NCBI RefSeq assembly: GCF_020966755.1
Contig: NZ_JAJKFT010000002.1
Span: 62,001-126,000, forward strand
Length of the DNA stretch: 64,000 nucleotides
Source of the DNA: Blastopirellula sediminis
GTDB taxonomy: Bacteria; Planctomycetota; Planctomycetia; Pirellulales; Pirellulaceae
Direction of reading: 5' to 3'
In this document: positions 27,273 to 35,832 of the stretch, in pieces
Numbering within the stretch: position 1 is the first letter of the stretch
Layout: every line of letters starts with the position of its first letter
The notes under the pieces: model-generated
What the model was told of the DNA's origin: nothing
Database searches by the model: none
What the model saw: only the letters and a program-made list of their open reading frames with translations
Position numbers and translations under genes: made by a program

Positions 27273-28126
27273 GCCTCGCTTTCGTCAATCGGCATGAAAC
27301 CGATCAGCGACTCGAGCTTGCCGCAGAGCTGCGAGTCCTTGACCACTTCGGCCAGGGCCGCGCTCAACTCGGCCTGATCGGTTTTCGTCAGAGCGCCGGT
27401 GGCGAAGGCGGTGACGAACGGCACTTCCTTCGTCTTGGCGACGACTCGCAGGTCTCCCTTTTTGATCGTGCCGCAACCTTCCAGCAGCGGCGCGGCGTAG
27501 CTGGAAATGACCGCGGCCGATTTGCCGTCGAGCTCCAGAATCTTACAGGCCCCGTCGCTGCAGGCCGCCGAAACTTCCAACTTCTCCGGAAGGGTGACGC
27601 CGGCGGCAGTCAGCAGATCGATCGCGGCTTGATGCTTTTCGGCGGCGTCAACGTCGCCGAAGATGACGTGATAGCCGGCCAGATCGCCGGCCGATTGAGC
27701 CGGGTCATCCTTCGGCACGACGATCATGCCGTATTGCGTGGTCGAGCCGGTCTTGTCGGTCAAACGCGCCAGCGCGGTGACGTCGATCCCACCCTGCTTC
27801 CCTTCATAGCGAACGACCGAATCCTTGCCGATGATCAGGCTGACCGAATTCAACGTGATCCCTTCCTTCTTCAGCGCGGAAAGGGTCGGGACGAAGTAAA
27901 GGCGAATCGAGCGATCTAGTTTCGTTTCGAGGAACGACTCGAGCGCTTCGTACTCACGCTGGGCGTAACCTTCGACGCAAGGGCAGGAAAGAGGAGCGGC
28001 CAGCGGATCCATCACCACCATCGTCAGTTCCGACTTCAGCGGCTTGGTTGGCTCGTCCGCATGGAGCGGAGCGAGGGTGAGGCCAAGGAAGAGGGCCAGC
28101 GTTGCGACGAAGAGTTGGGTACGCAT
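27257..28126 (-). CDS. PhnD-like periplasmic substrate-binding protein
   Basis: A 289-residue exported protein (signal MRTQLFVATLALFLGLTLAP) resembling the PhnD/phosphite-phosphonate ABC binding-protein fold. Seen are LTMVVMDPLAAPL at strand one, YEALESFLETKLDRSIRLYF, VSLIIGKDSVVRYEG, YGMIVVPKDDPAQSAGDLAG and YHVIFGDVDAAEKHQAAIDL, the last being the usual hinge passage. Cysteine pairs (LSCPCVEGYAQ; SAACSDGACKILEL) suggest disulfides or metal binding. No ABC permease or ATPase is nearby, so it may act as a sensor or binding module and not in transport. It ends in VKKK followed by TAA right at an A9 tract and overlaps the upstream-extended PQQ frame; the two probably form one exported fusion (about 680 residues). 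Confidence 0.78.
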   Translation of the reverse strand: MRTQLFVATLALFLGLTLAPLHADEPTKPLKSELTMVVMDPLAAPLSCPCVEGYAQREYEALESFLETKLDRSIRLYFVPTLSALKKEGITLNSVSLIIGKDSVVRYEGKQGGIDVTALARLTDKTGSTTQYGMIVVPKDDPAQSAGDLAGYHVIFGDVDAAEKHQAAIDLLTAAGVTLPEKLEVSAACSDGACKILELDGKSAAVISSYAAPLLEGCGTIKKGDLRVVAKTKEVPFVTAFATGALTKTDQAELSAALAEVVKDSQLCGKLESLIGFMPIDESEAVKKK

Positions 28127-28169
28127 GGATCGAACCTAAACAGCGAGAGTGAGAAAAGACGAGCGGCGC

Positions 28170-28195
28170 AGCGAGGCGAAAGATTTCGCCTCGCT
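28170..28195 (-). terminator. Hairpin between the propeller and PhnD-like genes
   Basis: A perfect 12-bp inverted repeat AGCGAGGCGAAA / TTTCGCCTCGCT lies between two minus-strand genes. No T-run follows, so it may be a weak terminator, an RNA-stability hairpin or a processing site. Confidence 0.45.
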
Positions 28196-28212
28196 CTCTT
28201 GCGGAGTCGAAA

Positions 28213-29481
28213 TTAGAGCGTCGAAGCGGCGGTTTCGGCCGATTTGACTTCGGCAGGCTCCGTCGCTTTCGCTTCTGCCGACTTCCGCTGCATCAGGACA
28301 ATGTGGTTGCGAGTAATGTCGAGCATGTAGACGCGATCGCTGTCAGGCGAGACGGCGATCGAGACATTCTTGCAACCAGGGACCAGTTTGACGTCGCCGA
28401 CAAATTCTTTGAACGTGCCGTCGGCGGCGAAGCGTTTGATGCGGCCGGTGTTCGATTCGGCGGTGTAGACGTCGCCGCTCTTGTTGAAGCAAACGTTCAT
28501 CGGGTTGCAGCAGCTGGTAAAACCATCTTCGCCGCTCCGATCGGCTTTGCCCCAAGTGACGCCGGCGGCGCCATCCGCACTGAAGCAAGCGACCCGATGC
28601 CGGGCGTTTTCAGCGACGAACAAACCTTGCTCACAGGCCTGCACGTCCATGTGTCCGCAGCAGCCGCGGAGATCGGCGACGACCACTTGGGCGTCGGTGA
28701 ATTCGGGCGACATCCGCCAGACGTCGAAGGTATACCCTTTGATCGACGGCGCGGCGACGTAGACGTATTTGCCGTCGCTGCTAACCGAAGCGACGTGCAG
28801 CTTGCGCTGCATCAGCGCCTTCATCCGTTCGGTGATTTTGTCATCGGAGGGGCCTTCCGTTTTCGGCCGCGCGTCTTCCGCCGCCTTCTGCTCTTCCAGA
28901 CGCGTGATATGATCCGGCAGAATTTTCAGGACGTTCTTTTCCTGTTCGTTCAGCTCTCCCTTTTCTTCCTTGGCTTGAAGCTGTTCCATCATCCGCGTGT
29001 AAGCTTCGATCATCGCCGCAGCCGGACGGGCCGTTTGCTTCAGCTGTTGTTCGGCTTCTTTGCGGATGTCTTCCTGGTGTTCTTTCACCGCGGCGGCGTG
29101 GGGCGATTCGGCCTCAGTCAGGAGCTTCCCTTCCGGCGAAAACCGCATCACCTTGCCGTCGCCGGCGACCAGGATTGTGCCGTCCGGGGCGGTGTTGATC
29201 GCTTCCGGTTTGATTTCGAGTTCCCAGCCGGCGACTTTTTCGCCTGCGGAGTTGAGGATACGAATTTCGCCGGGGCTGTCCCCCATGGCGGTCAGGATCT
29301 GACCTTTCGCATCCAGGCAGAAGGCGTTGACCGGAATCCCTTTGGGGATCTCGATCAGGCCGACTTGCTCGTGCGTCGCCTGTTCGTCAATGTTGGTTGG
29401 TTGTTCGACGGCATTGGCCAGATGAAGGCTGGATGCCGCAAAGATCAACGTTAGGACATATCCGAATCGATAGTTCCGCAT
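28213..29481 (-). CDS. Secreted NHL/SMP-30-like beta-propeller protein
   Basis: A 422-residue protein from ATG 29481, preferred to 29496 because GGGAG stands about 8 bases before it and it gives the signal peptide MRNYRFGYVLTLIFAASSLH. Propeller blades are seen in GIPVNAFCLDAKGQILTAMG, INTAPDGTILVAGDGKVMRF, VSSDGKYVYVAAPSIKGYTF, CGHMDVQACEQGLFVAENAR, NVCFNKSGDVYTAESNTGRI and VSPDSDRVYMLD. A charged helical insertion of about 100 residues (EHQEDIRKEAEQQLKQ to KAAEDARPKTEG) interrupts the propeller, probably forming a coiled coil. DLRGCCGHMDVQAC and FTSCCNPMNV carry paired cysteines found in a planctomycete subgroup. It lies upstream of, and on the same strand as, the PhnD-like gene. The enzymatic role is unknown. 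Confidence 0.8.
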   Translation of the reverse strand: MRNYRFGYVLTLIFAASSLHLANAVEQPTNIDEQATHEQVGLIEIPKGIPVNAFCLDAKGQILTAMGDSPGEIRILNSAGEKVAGWELEIKPEAINTAPDGTILVAGDGKVMRFSPEGKLLTEAESPHAAAVKEHQEDIRKEAEQQLKQTARPAAAMIEAYTRMMEQLQAKEEKGELNEQEKNVLKILPDHITRLEEQKAAEDARPKTEGPSDDKITERMKALMQRKLHVASVSSDGKYVYVAAPSIKGYTFDVWRMSPEFTDAQVVVADLRGCCGHMDVQACEQGLFVAENARHRVACFSADGAAGVTWGKADRSGEDGFTSCCNPMNVCFNKSGDVYTAESNTGRIKRFAADGTFKEFVGDVKLVPGCKNVSIAVSPDSDRVYMLDITRNHIVLMQRKSAEAKATEPAEVKSAETAASTL

Positions 29482-29784
29482 AGCACGTCTCCCCACGCGT
29501 CAAAGAAAAGAATCCGTTTTGAAAAGCAGAAGCGTTTGCTCCTTACGTGCGATTATGTCGCTTGGTTGTTCAATTTCCCAAGCTTTTGAGGGTGAGAATG
29601 CGCACCTTTTCTTGAACTAAATCCCTACGAGAATCGGGATTTCTCTAACACCAGTTTTCGTGGACCACGGTTTGTGCATTTCCCTCATCATGGAGACGAA
29701 TTAAGCACCAAGTCCGTTTTCTCTGCGCAATAGCGCACTGTCTGCATGCAGCTAGAAAGCAAATCGAGATTGCAGAGTTGCGGA

Positions 29785-31185
29785 CTAGCGCCGGCCGAAA
29801 CCGAAGCCGCCGCCGCCGGGAGGGCCAAAGCCACGGGGACGATCACCACCACGATCGCTGGAGCTGCCGCCTCGATCTGTCGACGAGCTCGATGCCGTCG
29901 ACGTGGAGGAGCGGCTGGAGGACGATGAAGTCGACGAAGCCGTCGAGGAAGTCGACGGAACCGACTTGCCATCGGCGCCGAGCGCTTCTTTCGGCGTGAT
30001 GAAGCCGTCGCCGTTCAAGTCGTAGCGTGCGAACTCTTCCGCTTTGCTTTCGGACCAGACGACGGAGTATTCGCTCATGTGGATCTGTCCATCTTCGTCG
30101 GCGTCGTTGGCGTTGAACCAATCTGGCAACCCCTTCGGCAAACGTTCCAGCGGGGTGAGGAATCGATAGGTATCGACTTTTTCACCATCGCCACGGCTGG
30201 AGAAAGAGGATCGGCTCGCGAATCTGGAGATGCGAGCCGCCAGTTCATCGCTCGAGATCTTGCCATCTTTGTTCTTGTCGTAGTCGGCCAGATCGCTTTT
30301 GAACCACTCGCTCTTTTCGAGGTAGCCGCTCTTGTCTTTGTCGTATTGATACATCATCGACTTGGCGTTCTTTTTAATGTCGTCGCCGTCGCCCGATTCG
30401 CGGCTGCCCCCTTCGCTACCTTCCTGCTTTGGTTCCGACGAAAAGCCGGAGACCCGCTTCGCCAGTTCCAGGCGATCGAGCTTGCCGTCTTTGTTCAGGT
30501 CCGAGCCTTCCGGCGGCGTGCGCCACCGTGCGCCTGACCATTCGTAGTTGTCGAGAAAACCGTTTTTGTCCTTGTCGTACCGCTCGAGCATGCTGTTGAC
30601 GCTGTCGATCGTCTTTTGATCGAACTTGTTCTCCAGCGCCAGATCGCCAAGCGGCGGGGGAGCGTCAAAGCCTTTGGCCTTTTCCAGACCGGGATCTTCG
30701 CCGAAACCGGGTACCGTGCCGCCGTCGCCTGCTTCGCGCTGCTTTTTCATCGCGGCGGTCAGCTTTTCGATGTTGATCGGACCTTTGTCGGTGTAGCCAG
30801 CGCCTTCTTTCATCCGATCGAGAAAGCCGCGAGCCCGGTCAGAGACTTCGTTATCTTCCAGGACGCCGTTGCCGTTCTGGTCCATCCGCTTCAGCATTTC
30901 GGTCGGGTCGAAGCTGCGACGACGATCGTCGTCGCCCCGGTCGGATCCCCGATCGCCCCCCCGATCATCTCCGCCGCGTCCACCCCAGCTGCCGCGATCT
31001 CCCCCGCGGTCGTCGCCTCCACGGCCGCCCCAACTTCCGGGAGGGCCACCGGAGCCGCGATCCCCACCACGATCTCCCCAGCCGCCGGGAGGGCCGCCAG
31101 GTCCACGATCGCCGCCGGGGCCTTGGGCGCTGGCGAGAACGGGAAAGAGAAGGGTTAAGGTGAACAGTAGTAGGAGGTTACGCAT
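29785..31185 (-). CDS. Secreted EF-hand protein with Gly/Asp/Arg-rich N-terminus
   Basis: A 466-residue exported protein (signal MRNLLLLFTLTLLFPVLASA; a TTG start at 31194 is also possible). After the signal come about 75 residues of GGDRG/GGWGDRGG repeats. Seven EF-hand calcium loops follow, mostly in pairs: DQNGNGVLEDNE, DKDKNGFLDNYE, DLNKDGKLDRLE, DKDKSGYLEKSE, DKNKDGKISSDE, DADEDGQIHMSE and DLNGDGFITPKE. A Ser/Thr-rich low-complexity stretch and a Gly-rich tail (GFGPPGGGGFGFGRR) close the protein. It is likely a calcium-binding surface or matrix protein. It is divergent from the next gene, which encodes another Gly-rich exported protein. Confidence 0.9.
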   Translation of the reverse strand: MRNLLLLFTLTLLFPVLASAQGPGGDRGPGGPPGGWGDRGGDRGSGGPPGSWGGRGGDDRGGDRGSWGGRGGDDRGGDRGSDRGDDDRRRSFDPTEMLKRMDQNGNGVLEDNEVSDRARGFLDRMKEGAGYTDKGPINIEKLTAAMKKQREAGDGGTVPGFGEDPGLEKAKGFDAPPPLGDLALENKFDQKTIDSVNSMLERYDKDKNGFLDNYEWSGARWRTPPEGSDLNKDGKLDRLELAKRVSGFSSEPKQEGSEGGSRESGDGDDIKKNAKSMMYQYDKDKSGYLEKSEWFKSDLADYDKNKDGKISSDELAARISRFASRSSFSSRGDGEKVDTYRFLTPLERLPKGLPDWFNANDADEDGQIHMSEYSVVWSESKAEEFARYDLNGDGFITPKEALGADGKSVPSTSSTASSTSSSSSRSSTSTASSSSTDRGGSSSDRGGDRPRGFGPPGGGGFGFGRR

Positions 31186-31397
31186 TGCGAACAATTCCCG
31201 GGCAGGGCCCGCTATTAGGAAATGCGAAATAAGGGATCCCTATTATTAACCGAGGCTCGGCCAGCTTGTTTCGGTTTTCGAAGAATCAGCCTGAAAACGC
31301 CGGAACCTCGGGCCCTCTCGCGGGTTAGATTGCCATAAGAAGTTGTTCATAGCGCCCTGTAGCGCTTGGTCATAATCTAGTCGCGGAGTCTCAGGTC

Positions 31398-32186
31398 ATG
31401 AATTTGCGGTTCGCTCGATTGTCGCTAATGGTTGCGGCGCTTGTGGTTACGATTAGTTCCGTCTCGCTGGCCCAAGGTCCCGGAGGCCCCGGCGGCTTCG
31501 GTGGTCGTGGACCGGGCGGTTTCGGCGGCCCAGGTGGTCCAGGGGGATTTGGTGGCGGCGGCGACGAGTTCGGCCTGCTGATGAATCCGCAAGTTCGCGA
31601 GGATCTCGAGATTCCCGAGGCTCAGTTCGAAGAAATCCAGGAAATCATGACCTCGGTTCGCGAGAAGATGCGGGAAGTCTTCCAGGGGATGGGGAACTTC
31701 CGCGACATGACCGAAGAGGAACGAACCGAGTTCCGCGAAAAGATGCAGGCCAAAATGGCCGAAGTTCAGGCCGAAGTGAAGGCCGACCTGGAAGAGGTTT
31801 TGCTGCCGCATCAGCTGACCCGCTTGAAGCAGATCGCGCTGCAGCAGCAGGTGGCTCGCGGGGGCGGTCCCGGCGGCGGATCGGGCGCTGCGAACGCTCT
31901 GACCAGCGACAAAGTGGCCGAATTGCTCGGCCTGACCGAAGAACAGCTCGCCGAACTGCGTGAGAAGCGCGAAGAAGTCGCCCAGGAACTCCGCGAGAAG
32001 CTCCTCGCCGCTCAGAAAGAAGCGGAAGAGAAGCTGCTGAGCGTTCTGACCCCGGAACAGCAAGCCAAGTGGAAAGAACTGCTGGGCGAACCGTACGAAC
32101 TGCAGTTCCGTGGTTTCGGCGGTCGCGGCGGCCAGAATAATCGTCCGGGCCAGAATAATCCTCCCGCAGGCGACGACAGCATCTAG
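31398..32186 (+). CDS. Gly-rich exported protein with Spy/LTXXQ-like helices
   Basis: A 262-residue protein with signal peptide (LSLMVAALVVTISSVSLAQ), then about 30 residues of GPGG/FGG repeats and two charged helical segments. The first (VREDLEIPEAQFEEIQEIMT to LLPHQLTRLKQIALQQQVA) and the second (VAELLGLTEEQLAELREKRE to LLSVLTPEQQAKWKELLGEP) both resemble the LTXXQ pattern of the Spy/CpxP periplasmic chaperones. The tail is Gly/Asn/Gln/Pro-rich. It is likely a periplasmic chaperone or matrix component. It has its own terminator and precedes the type II secretion genes. Confidence 0.85.
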   Translation: MNLRFARLSLMVAALVVTISSVSLAQGPGGPGGFGGRGPGGFGGPGGPGGFGGGGDEFGLLMNPQVREDLEIPEAQFEEIQEIMTSVREKMREVFQGMGNFRDMTEEERTEFREKMQAKMAEVQAEVKADLEEVLLPHQLTRLKQIALQQQVARGGGPGGGSGAANALTSDKVAELLGLTEEQLAELREKREEVAQELREKLLAAQKEAEEKLLSVLTPEQQAKWKELLGEPYELQFRGFGGRGGQNNRPGQNNPPAGDDSI

Positions 32187-32216
32187 TCGTGCGAGTGAAG
32201 ATTAACCAGTAATCAG

Positions 32217-32249
32217 CCCCTGGTTCGCTCGCACGAGCCGGGGGTTTTT
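32217..32249 (+). terminator. Intrinsic terminator after the Spy-like gene
   Basis: A stem CCCCTGGTTCG (32217-32227) pairs with CGAGCCGGGG (32234-32243, with G-T pairs), loop CTCGCA, followed by five T residues. It ends the upstream transcript before gspE. Confidence 0.85.
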
Positions 32250-32409
32250 CATTACGGTTTGCACGATTTGCGAAACTTTTGGGTGTTTTGCGGCGTTGGA
32301 GCATAGTAGACGCGCAAAGCGATGAACAAATAGACCCTCTCTAGGGGACGAAGGAGTACAATGAATTCTCCTCGTCTCATTCACCTCTAATCCCCCATCT
32401 GCCTCAATC

Positions 32410-34116
32410 ATGGTCGAAGCCGGCGAAATCCTGGTGCGTCACGGACTGATCTCTGCCGAACAGCTGGAGATTGTGCGCCGTGAACAAAAACTGCCTGGCG
32501 ACGCCGTGGAACGCGCTGTGGAGTTGGGGTTCGTTGATGAGGAAGACGCGCTCAAGGCGCTCGGCGTCGAAGTCGGTCTCGACTACGTCGATCTGACGAC
32601 CGCCGATATCGATCTGTCGCTGCTGAAGACGTTGCCGCAGCGTTTGATCTATCGCCAGTCTCTCTTTCCGCTGCAGCGCAACAACGGCAGCGTGATCGTC
32701 GCGACCAGCGATCCGTTTGATCTCTATCCGCTCGATGAAGTCGCCGCGGTGACCGGACTGTCGGTCGTGCCGGTGTTGGCCGCGCGCAGTGAAATCGCCA
32801 AGCTGATCAAAGCGAATCTCGGCGTCGGCGGCGAGACGGTCGAAGGGTTGCTCGCGCTGAAGGAAGAAGAGTCAGGCGACGAAGTCGAACTGCTCGACGA
32901 CATCGAGTCGGACGGTTCCGAACTTTCCGAGATGGCCCAAGAGGCCTCGGTCGTTCGGCTGGTGAATGAAATCATGCTCGAAGCGATCGAATCGCGAGCG
33001 AGCGACATTCACATCGAATCGCAAGGGAACGGCCTGGTCGTCCGCTACCGCATCGACGGCATGCTGCACTCGCAGCCGGTCCCGCCGGAAATCAATTACT
33101 TCCAAGCGGCGATCATCAGCCGTTTGAAGATCATGGCGCGACTCAACATCGCCGAGAAGCGTCTGCCGCAAGACGGTCGCATCAAGCTGAAGGTCCGGGG
33201 CCGCGAGATCGACATCCGCGTTTCGATGATCCCGATGATTCACGGCGAAAGCATCGTGATGCGTGTTCTCGACAAGGGCTCGCTCACGTTCGACTTGCGC
33301 ACGCTCGGGATGGACGACGACGTCTATCAACAATTCAAACAGATCATCTCGCTGCCGCACGGCATCATTCTGGTGACCGGTCCGACCGGTTCGGGTAAGA
33401 CGACCACGCTTTACAGCTCGCTGCTAGAAATCCAGGACGAAGCGACCAAGATCATCACGACTGAAGACCCGGTCGAATACCAGCTCGACGGGATCAACCA
33501 GATTCAGGTTCATCCGAAGATCGGTCTGACCTTCGCCGCTTCGCTCCGCAGCATTTTGCGTCACGACCCGGACGTGGTGCTGGTGGGCGAAATCCGCGAT
33601 AAGGAAACGGCCGAGAACGCGGTGCAAGCGTCGCTTACCGGTCACTTGGTGTTCAGCACGCTCCACACCAACGACGCGGCCGGCGCCTTTGCTCGTATGA
33701 TCGACATGGGGGTCGAGCCGTTCCTGATCGCCAGCACGGTCGAAGGAGTGATGGCCCAGCGTCTCGTTCGTAAGCTCTGCCCGCATTGCAAGACTTCCTA
33801 CGTGCCGAAGCGGTCCGATCTGCCGTCCGACTTCCCGTGGGATGAGTTCATCGCCAAAGGAGGCGAGCTTTCGCAGCCTGCTGGATGTCGTCAATGTCGC
33901 GGCGTCGGCTATCGCGGGCGTATGGGTATCTACGAACTATTGATCACGACCGAAGAGATTCGCGAACTCGCTCACGAAGGACTCAGCACGCACAAGATCA
34001 AACAAGCGGCCCAAAAGAACGGCATGCTCACCTTGCGACAGTACGGCTGGCGCAAGGCTCTCTCCGGCGAAACGTCGGTCGAAGAAATCTTGCGAGTCAC
34101 CAAGGGAGACGTCTAA
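32410..34116 (+). CDS. gspE: Type II secretion ATPase GspE
   Basis: A 568-residue cytoplasmic ATPase that powers pseudopilus assembly. The N-terminal GspE/PilB domain (about 1-150) contains the ALGVEVGLDYVDL-type passage. The ATPase core has Walker A GPTGSGKTT (Gly324, Lys330), the Asp box around ITTEDPVEYQLDGINQ, Walker B VVLVGEIRDKETA, and the His box TGHLVFSTLHTND. The tetracysteine zinc motif is complete: CPHC (Cys457, Cys460) and CRQC (Cys493, Cys496). The latter is typical of GspE/PilB and absent from PilT. It starts the gspE-F-G-H-I-J-K-L-M block; gspF follows after 57 bases. No clear Shine-Dalgarno sequence precedes ATG 32410. Confidence 0.95.
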   Translation: MVEAGEILVRHGLISAEQLEIVRREQKLPGDAVERAVELGFVDEEDALKALGVEVGLDYVDLTTADIDLSLLKTLPQRLIYRQSLFPLQRNNGSVIVATSDPFDLYPLDEVAAVTGLSVVPVLAARSEIAKLIKANLGVGGETVEGLLALKEEESGDEVELLDDIESDGSELSEMAQEASVVRLVNEIMLEAIESRASDIHIESQGNGLVVRYRIDGMLHSQPVPPEINYFQAAIISRLKIMARLNIAEKRLPQDGRIKLKVRGREIDIRVSMIPMIHGESIVMRVLDKGSLTFDLRTLGMDDDVYQQFKQIISLPHGIILVTGPTGSGKTTTLYSSLLEIQDEATKIITTEDPVEYQLDGINQIQVHPKIGLTFAASLRSILRHDPDVVLVGEIRDKETAENAVQASLTGHLVFSTLHTNDAAGAFARMIDMGVEPFLIASTVEGVMAQRLVRKLCPHCKTSYVPKRSDLPSDFPWDEFIAKGGELSQPAGCRQCRGVGYRGRMGIYELLITTEEIRELAHEGLSTHKIKQAAQKNGMLTLRQYGWRKALSGETSVEEILRVTKGDV

Positions 34117-34173
34117 GACGCCCCACACTAGTTTTTCATTCCTTTCGTACACACTCCACGCTCTTAGTCGCCG

Positions 34174-35379
34174 ATGCCCGATTACAGCTATATCGCCCGA
34201 GATTCGACCGGCCGCAAGGTCAACGGCGTGCTGTCGGCAGCGACCGAGCGAGACGTGATCGCGCTCCTCTCCGGCAAGTCCCTCTTTCCGATCGAGGTAA
34301 AGGCCGAAACGAAGGGAAGTGCGTTTCGTATTGGCGGCAAGCGCGTGAGCGCTCAGCAAGCGGCGATCTTCTACGCTCAGCTTTCGTCCTTGATCCGCAG
34401 CGGCGTTCCTTTGATGCGCTCGCTGAAAGTGCTCCGCGAACAAGCGTCGAACGTTGCGATGCAGGAAGTTTTGGACGACATCGTCAGCCGGGTTGAAGAA
34501 GGCGCCGCGCTCGACGAAGCGATGCGTCGCCATCCGAAGGCGTTCAGCGAGATGGCGGTCAACATGGTCCGCGCCGGCGCCGAAGGTGGTTTTCTCGAAG
34601 ACGCGCTCGATCGCGTCGCCCGGTTCACCGAAGACCAGGAAGACCTGAAGGGGCGCACGATGAGCGCCTTGGCCTATCCGGTCTTCTTGGGCGTCGTCGG
34701 CTCCTGCGTCCTCGGCTTCTTGCTGCTGGTCTTTGTGCCGCAGTTTGACGAGTTGTTCGGCCGCTTGCGAGAACGAGGACAATTGCCGGCGATCACCGAC
34801 TGGCTCCTTTGGTTCAGCACATCGGTCAAAAGTTTTGGCTTGCCGATTTTGATCGGCATCGTTGGGCTGGGTTTCTTCCTCAGCCATCAACTGCAAACCG
34901 AATCGGGGCGTCGTCGCTGGGACTGGATCAAGATCAAGATTCCGCTGATGGGACCGATCTTCCTATCGCTGGCGGTGGCGCGGTTTTGCCGCGTGCTCGG
35001 CACGATGCTTAAAAACGGCGTGCCGATTTTGCGTTCGCTCGAAATCAGTCGTGACGCCGCCGGAAACGTGATTCTGGCGAAAGCGATCGAAGACGCTTCT
35101 GAAAACATCAGCGCCGGCGAATCGCTGGCGACTCCGCTCTCGTCGTCCGGCTACTTCCCCCGCAACGTGGTTGAAATGATCAGCGTGGCGGAAGAGTCGA
35201 ACTCGCTCGATACGGTGCTGGTCGAAATCGCCGATGGTCTGGAAAAACGAACTTCGCGCCGACTCGATCTGACCGTTCGGATGTTAGAACCAATGATGCT
35301 GTTGGTGATGGCAGGCGTGGTGCTTGTCGTCGTCATCGCCCTCTTGCTGCCCATCTTCCGCATGAGCAGCAGTTTGTAA
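34174..35379 (+). CDS. gspF: Type II secretion inner membrane platform protein GspF
   Basis: A 401-residue inner membrane protein with two repeated GspF domains. The start YSYIARDSTGRKVNGVLSA is the classic PilC/GspF opening. The first cytoplasmic domain has FYAQLSSLIRSGVPLMRSLK and the second FCRVLGTMLKNGVPILRSLE, the expected internal repeat. Transmembrane helices lie at about 170-190, 210-235 and 370-395 (MLLVMAGVVLVVVIALLLPI). It couples the GspE ATPase to the pseudopilus. It sits between gspE and gspG in the usual order. Confidence 0.95.
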   Translation: MPDYSYIARDSTGRKVNGVLSAATERDVIALLSGKSLFPIEVKAETKGSAFRIGGKRVSAQQAAIFYAQLSSLIRSGVPLMRSLKVLREQASNVAMQEVLDDIVSRVEEGAALDEAMRRHPKAFSEMAVNMVRAGAEGGFLEDALDRVARFTEDQEDLKGRTMSALAYPVFLGVVGSCVLGFLLLVFVPQFDELFGRLRERGQLPAITDWLLWFSTSVKSFGLPILIGIVGLGFFLSHQLQTESGRRRWDWIKIKIPLMGPIFLSLAVARFCRVLGTMLKNGVPILRSLEISRDAAGNVILAKAIEDASENISAGESLATPLSSSGYFPRNVVEMISVAEESNSLDTVLVEIADGLEKRTSRRLDLTVRMLEPMMLLVMAGVVLVVVIALLLPIFRMSSSL

Positions 35380-35418
35380 GGCCCCATTTCGTTTTTCAGG
35401 TTAGGAGTGACTTTAGAA

Positions 35419-35826
35419 ATGTCCCAACAGCGCAATCGTCGTCGACGCCGCGGTTTTACGTTGCTCGAAGTGTTGCTGGTGCTCGTGATCCTCGTGATCC
35501 TCGCTTCGTTCGCCGGCGTCGCGATCTTCCGCGCCTATGATCAGGCGAAGGGAGACAGCGTGAAGGTTCAGGTCGAAATGCTGAACCAGGCCTGCAAGCA
35601 GTACATGCTGAACGTCGGCCAACCGCCGCAAGCTCTCCAAGACCTGGTGAGCGCTCCGGCCGGCTCGACCAAGTGGAAAGGTCCTTACCTGGAAAAGGCG
35701 TTGCCGGAAGACGCTTGGGGTAACCAGTTCAAGTACGAAGTGGTCAACGGAATGCCGCGCGTCTTTTCGGCCGGCCCGGACGGCGTCGAAGGAACCGACG
35801 ACGACGTTCCGACGAAAGAATCGTAA
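35419..35826 (+). CDS. gspG: Major pseudopilin GspG
   Basis: A 135-residue pseudopilin from ATG 35419, with AGGAG at 35403-35407; a GTG at 35407 would overlap that site and is less likely. The basic leader ends in RRRRRG, followed by the prepilin peptidase site and N-methylated helix FTLLEVLLVLVILVILASFA. The C-terminal part matches the T2SG domain, with LEKALPEDAWGNQFKYEV and the calcium-binding tail SAGPDGVEGTDDDV. It forms the body of the pseudopilus. Six bases separate it from gspH. Confidence 0.94.
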   Translation: MSQQRNRRRRRGFTLLEVLLVLVILVILASFAGVAIFRAYDQAKGDSVKVQVEMLNQACKQYMLNVGQPPQALQDLVSAPAGSTKWKGPYLEKALPEDAWGNQFKYEVVNGMPRVFSAGPDGVEGTDDDVPTKES

Positions 35827-35832
35827 TCAAGC

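Noticed and set aside
28303-29454. 383-codon plus-strand frame opposite the propeller protein gene
   Set aside because: Phe/Arg-rich antisense product without domains; the minus strand has a signal peptide, propeller blades and a good ribosome binding site.
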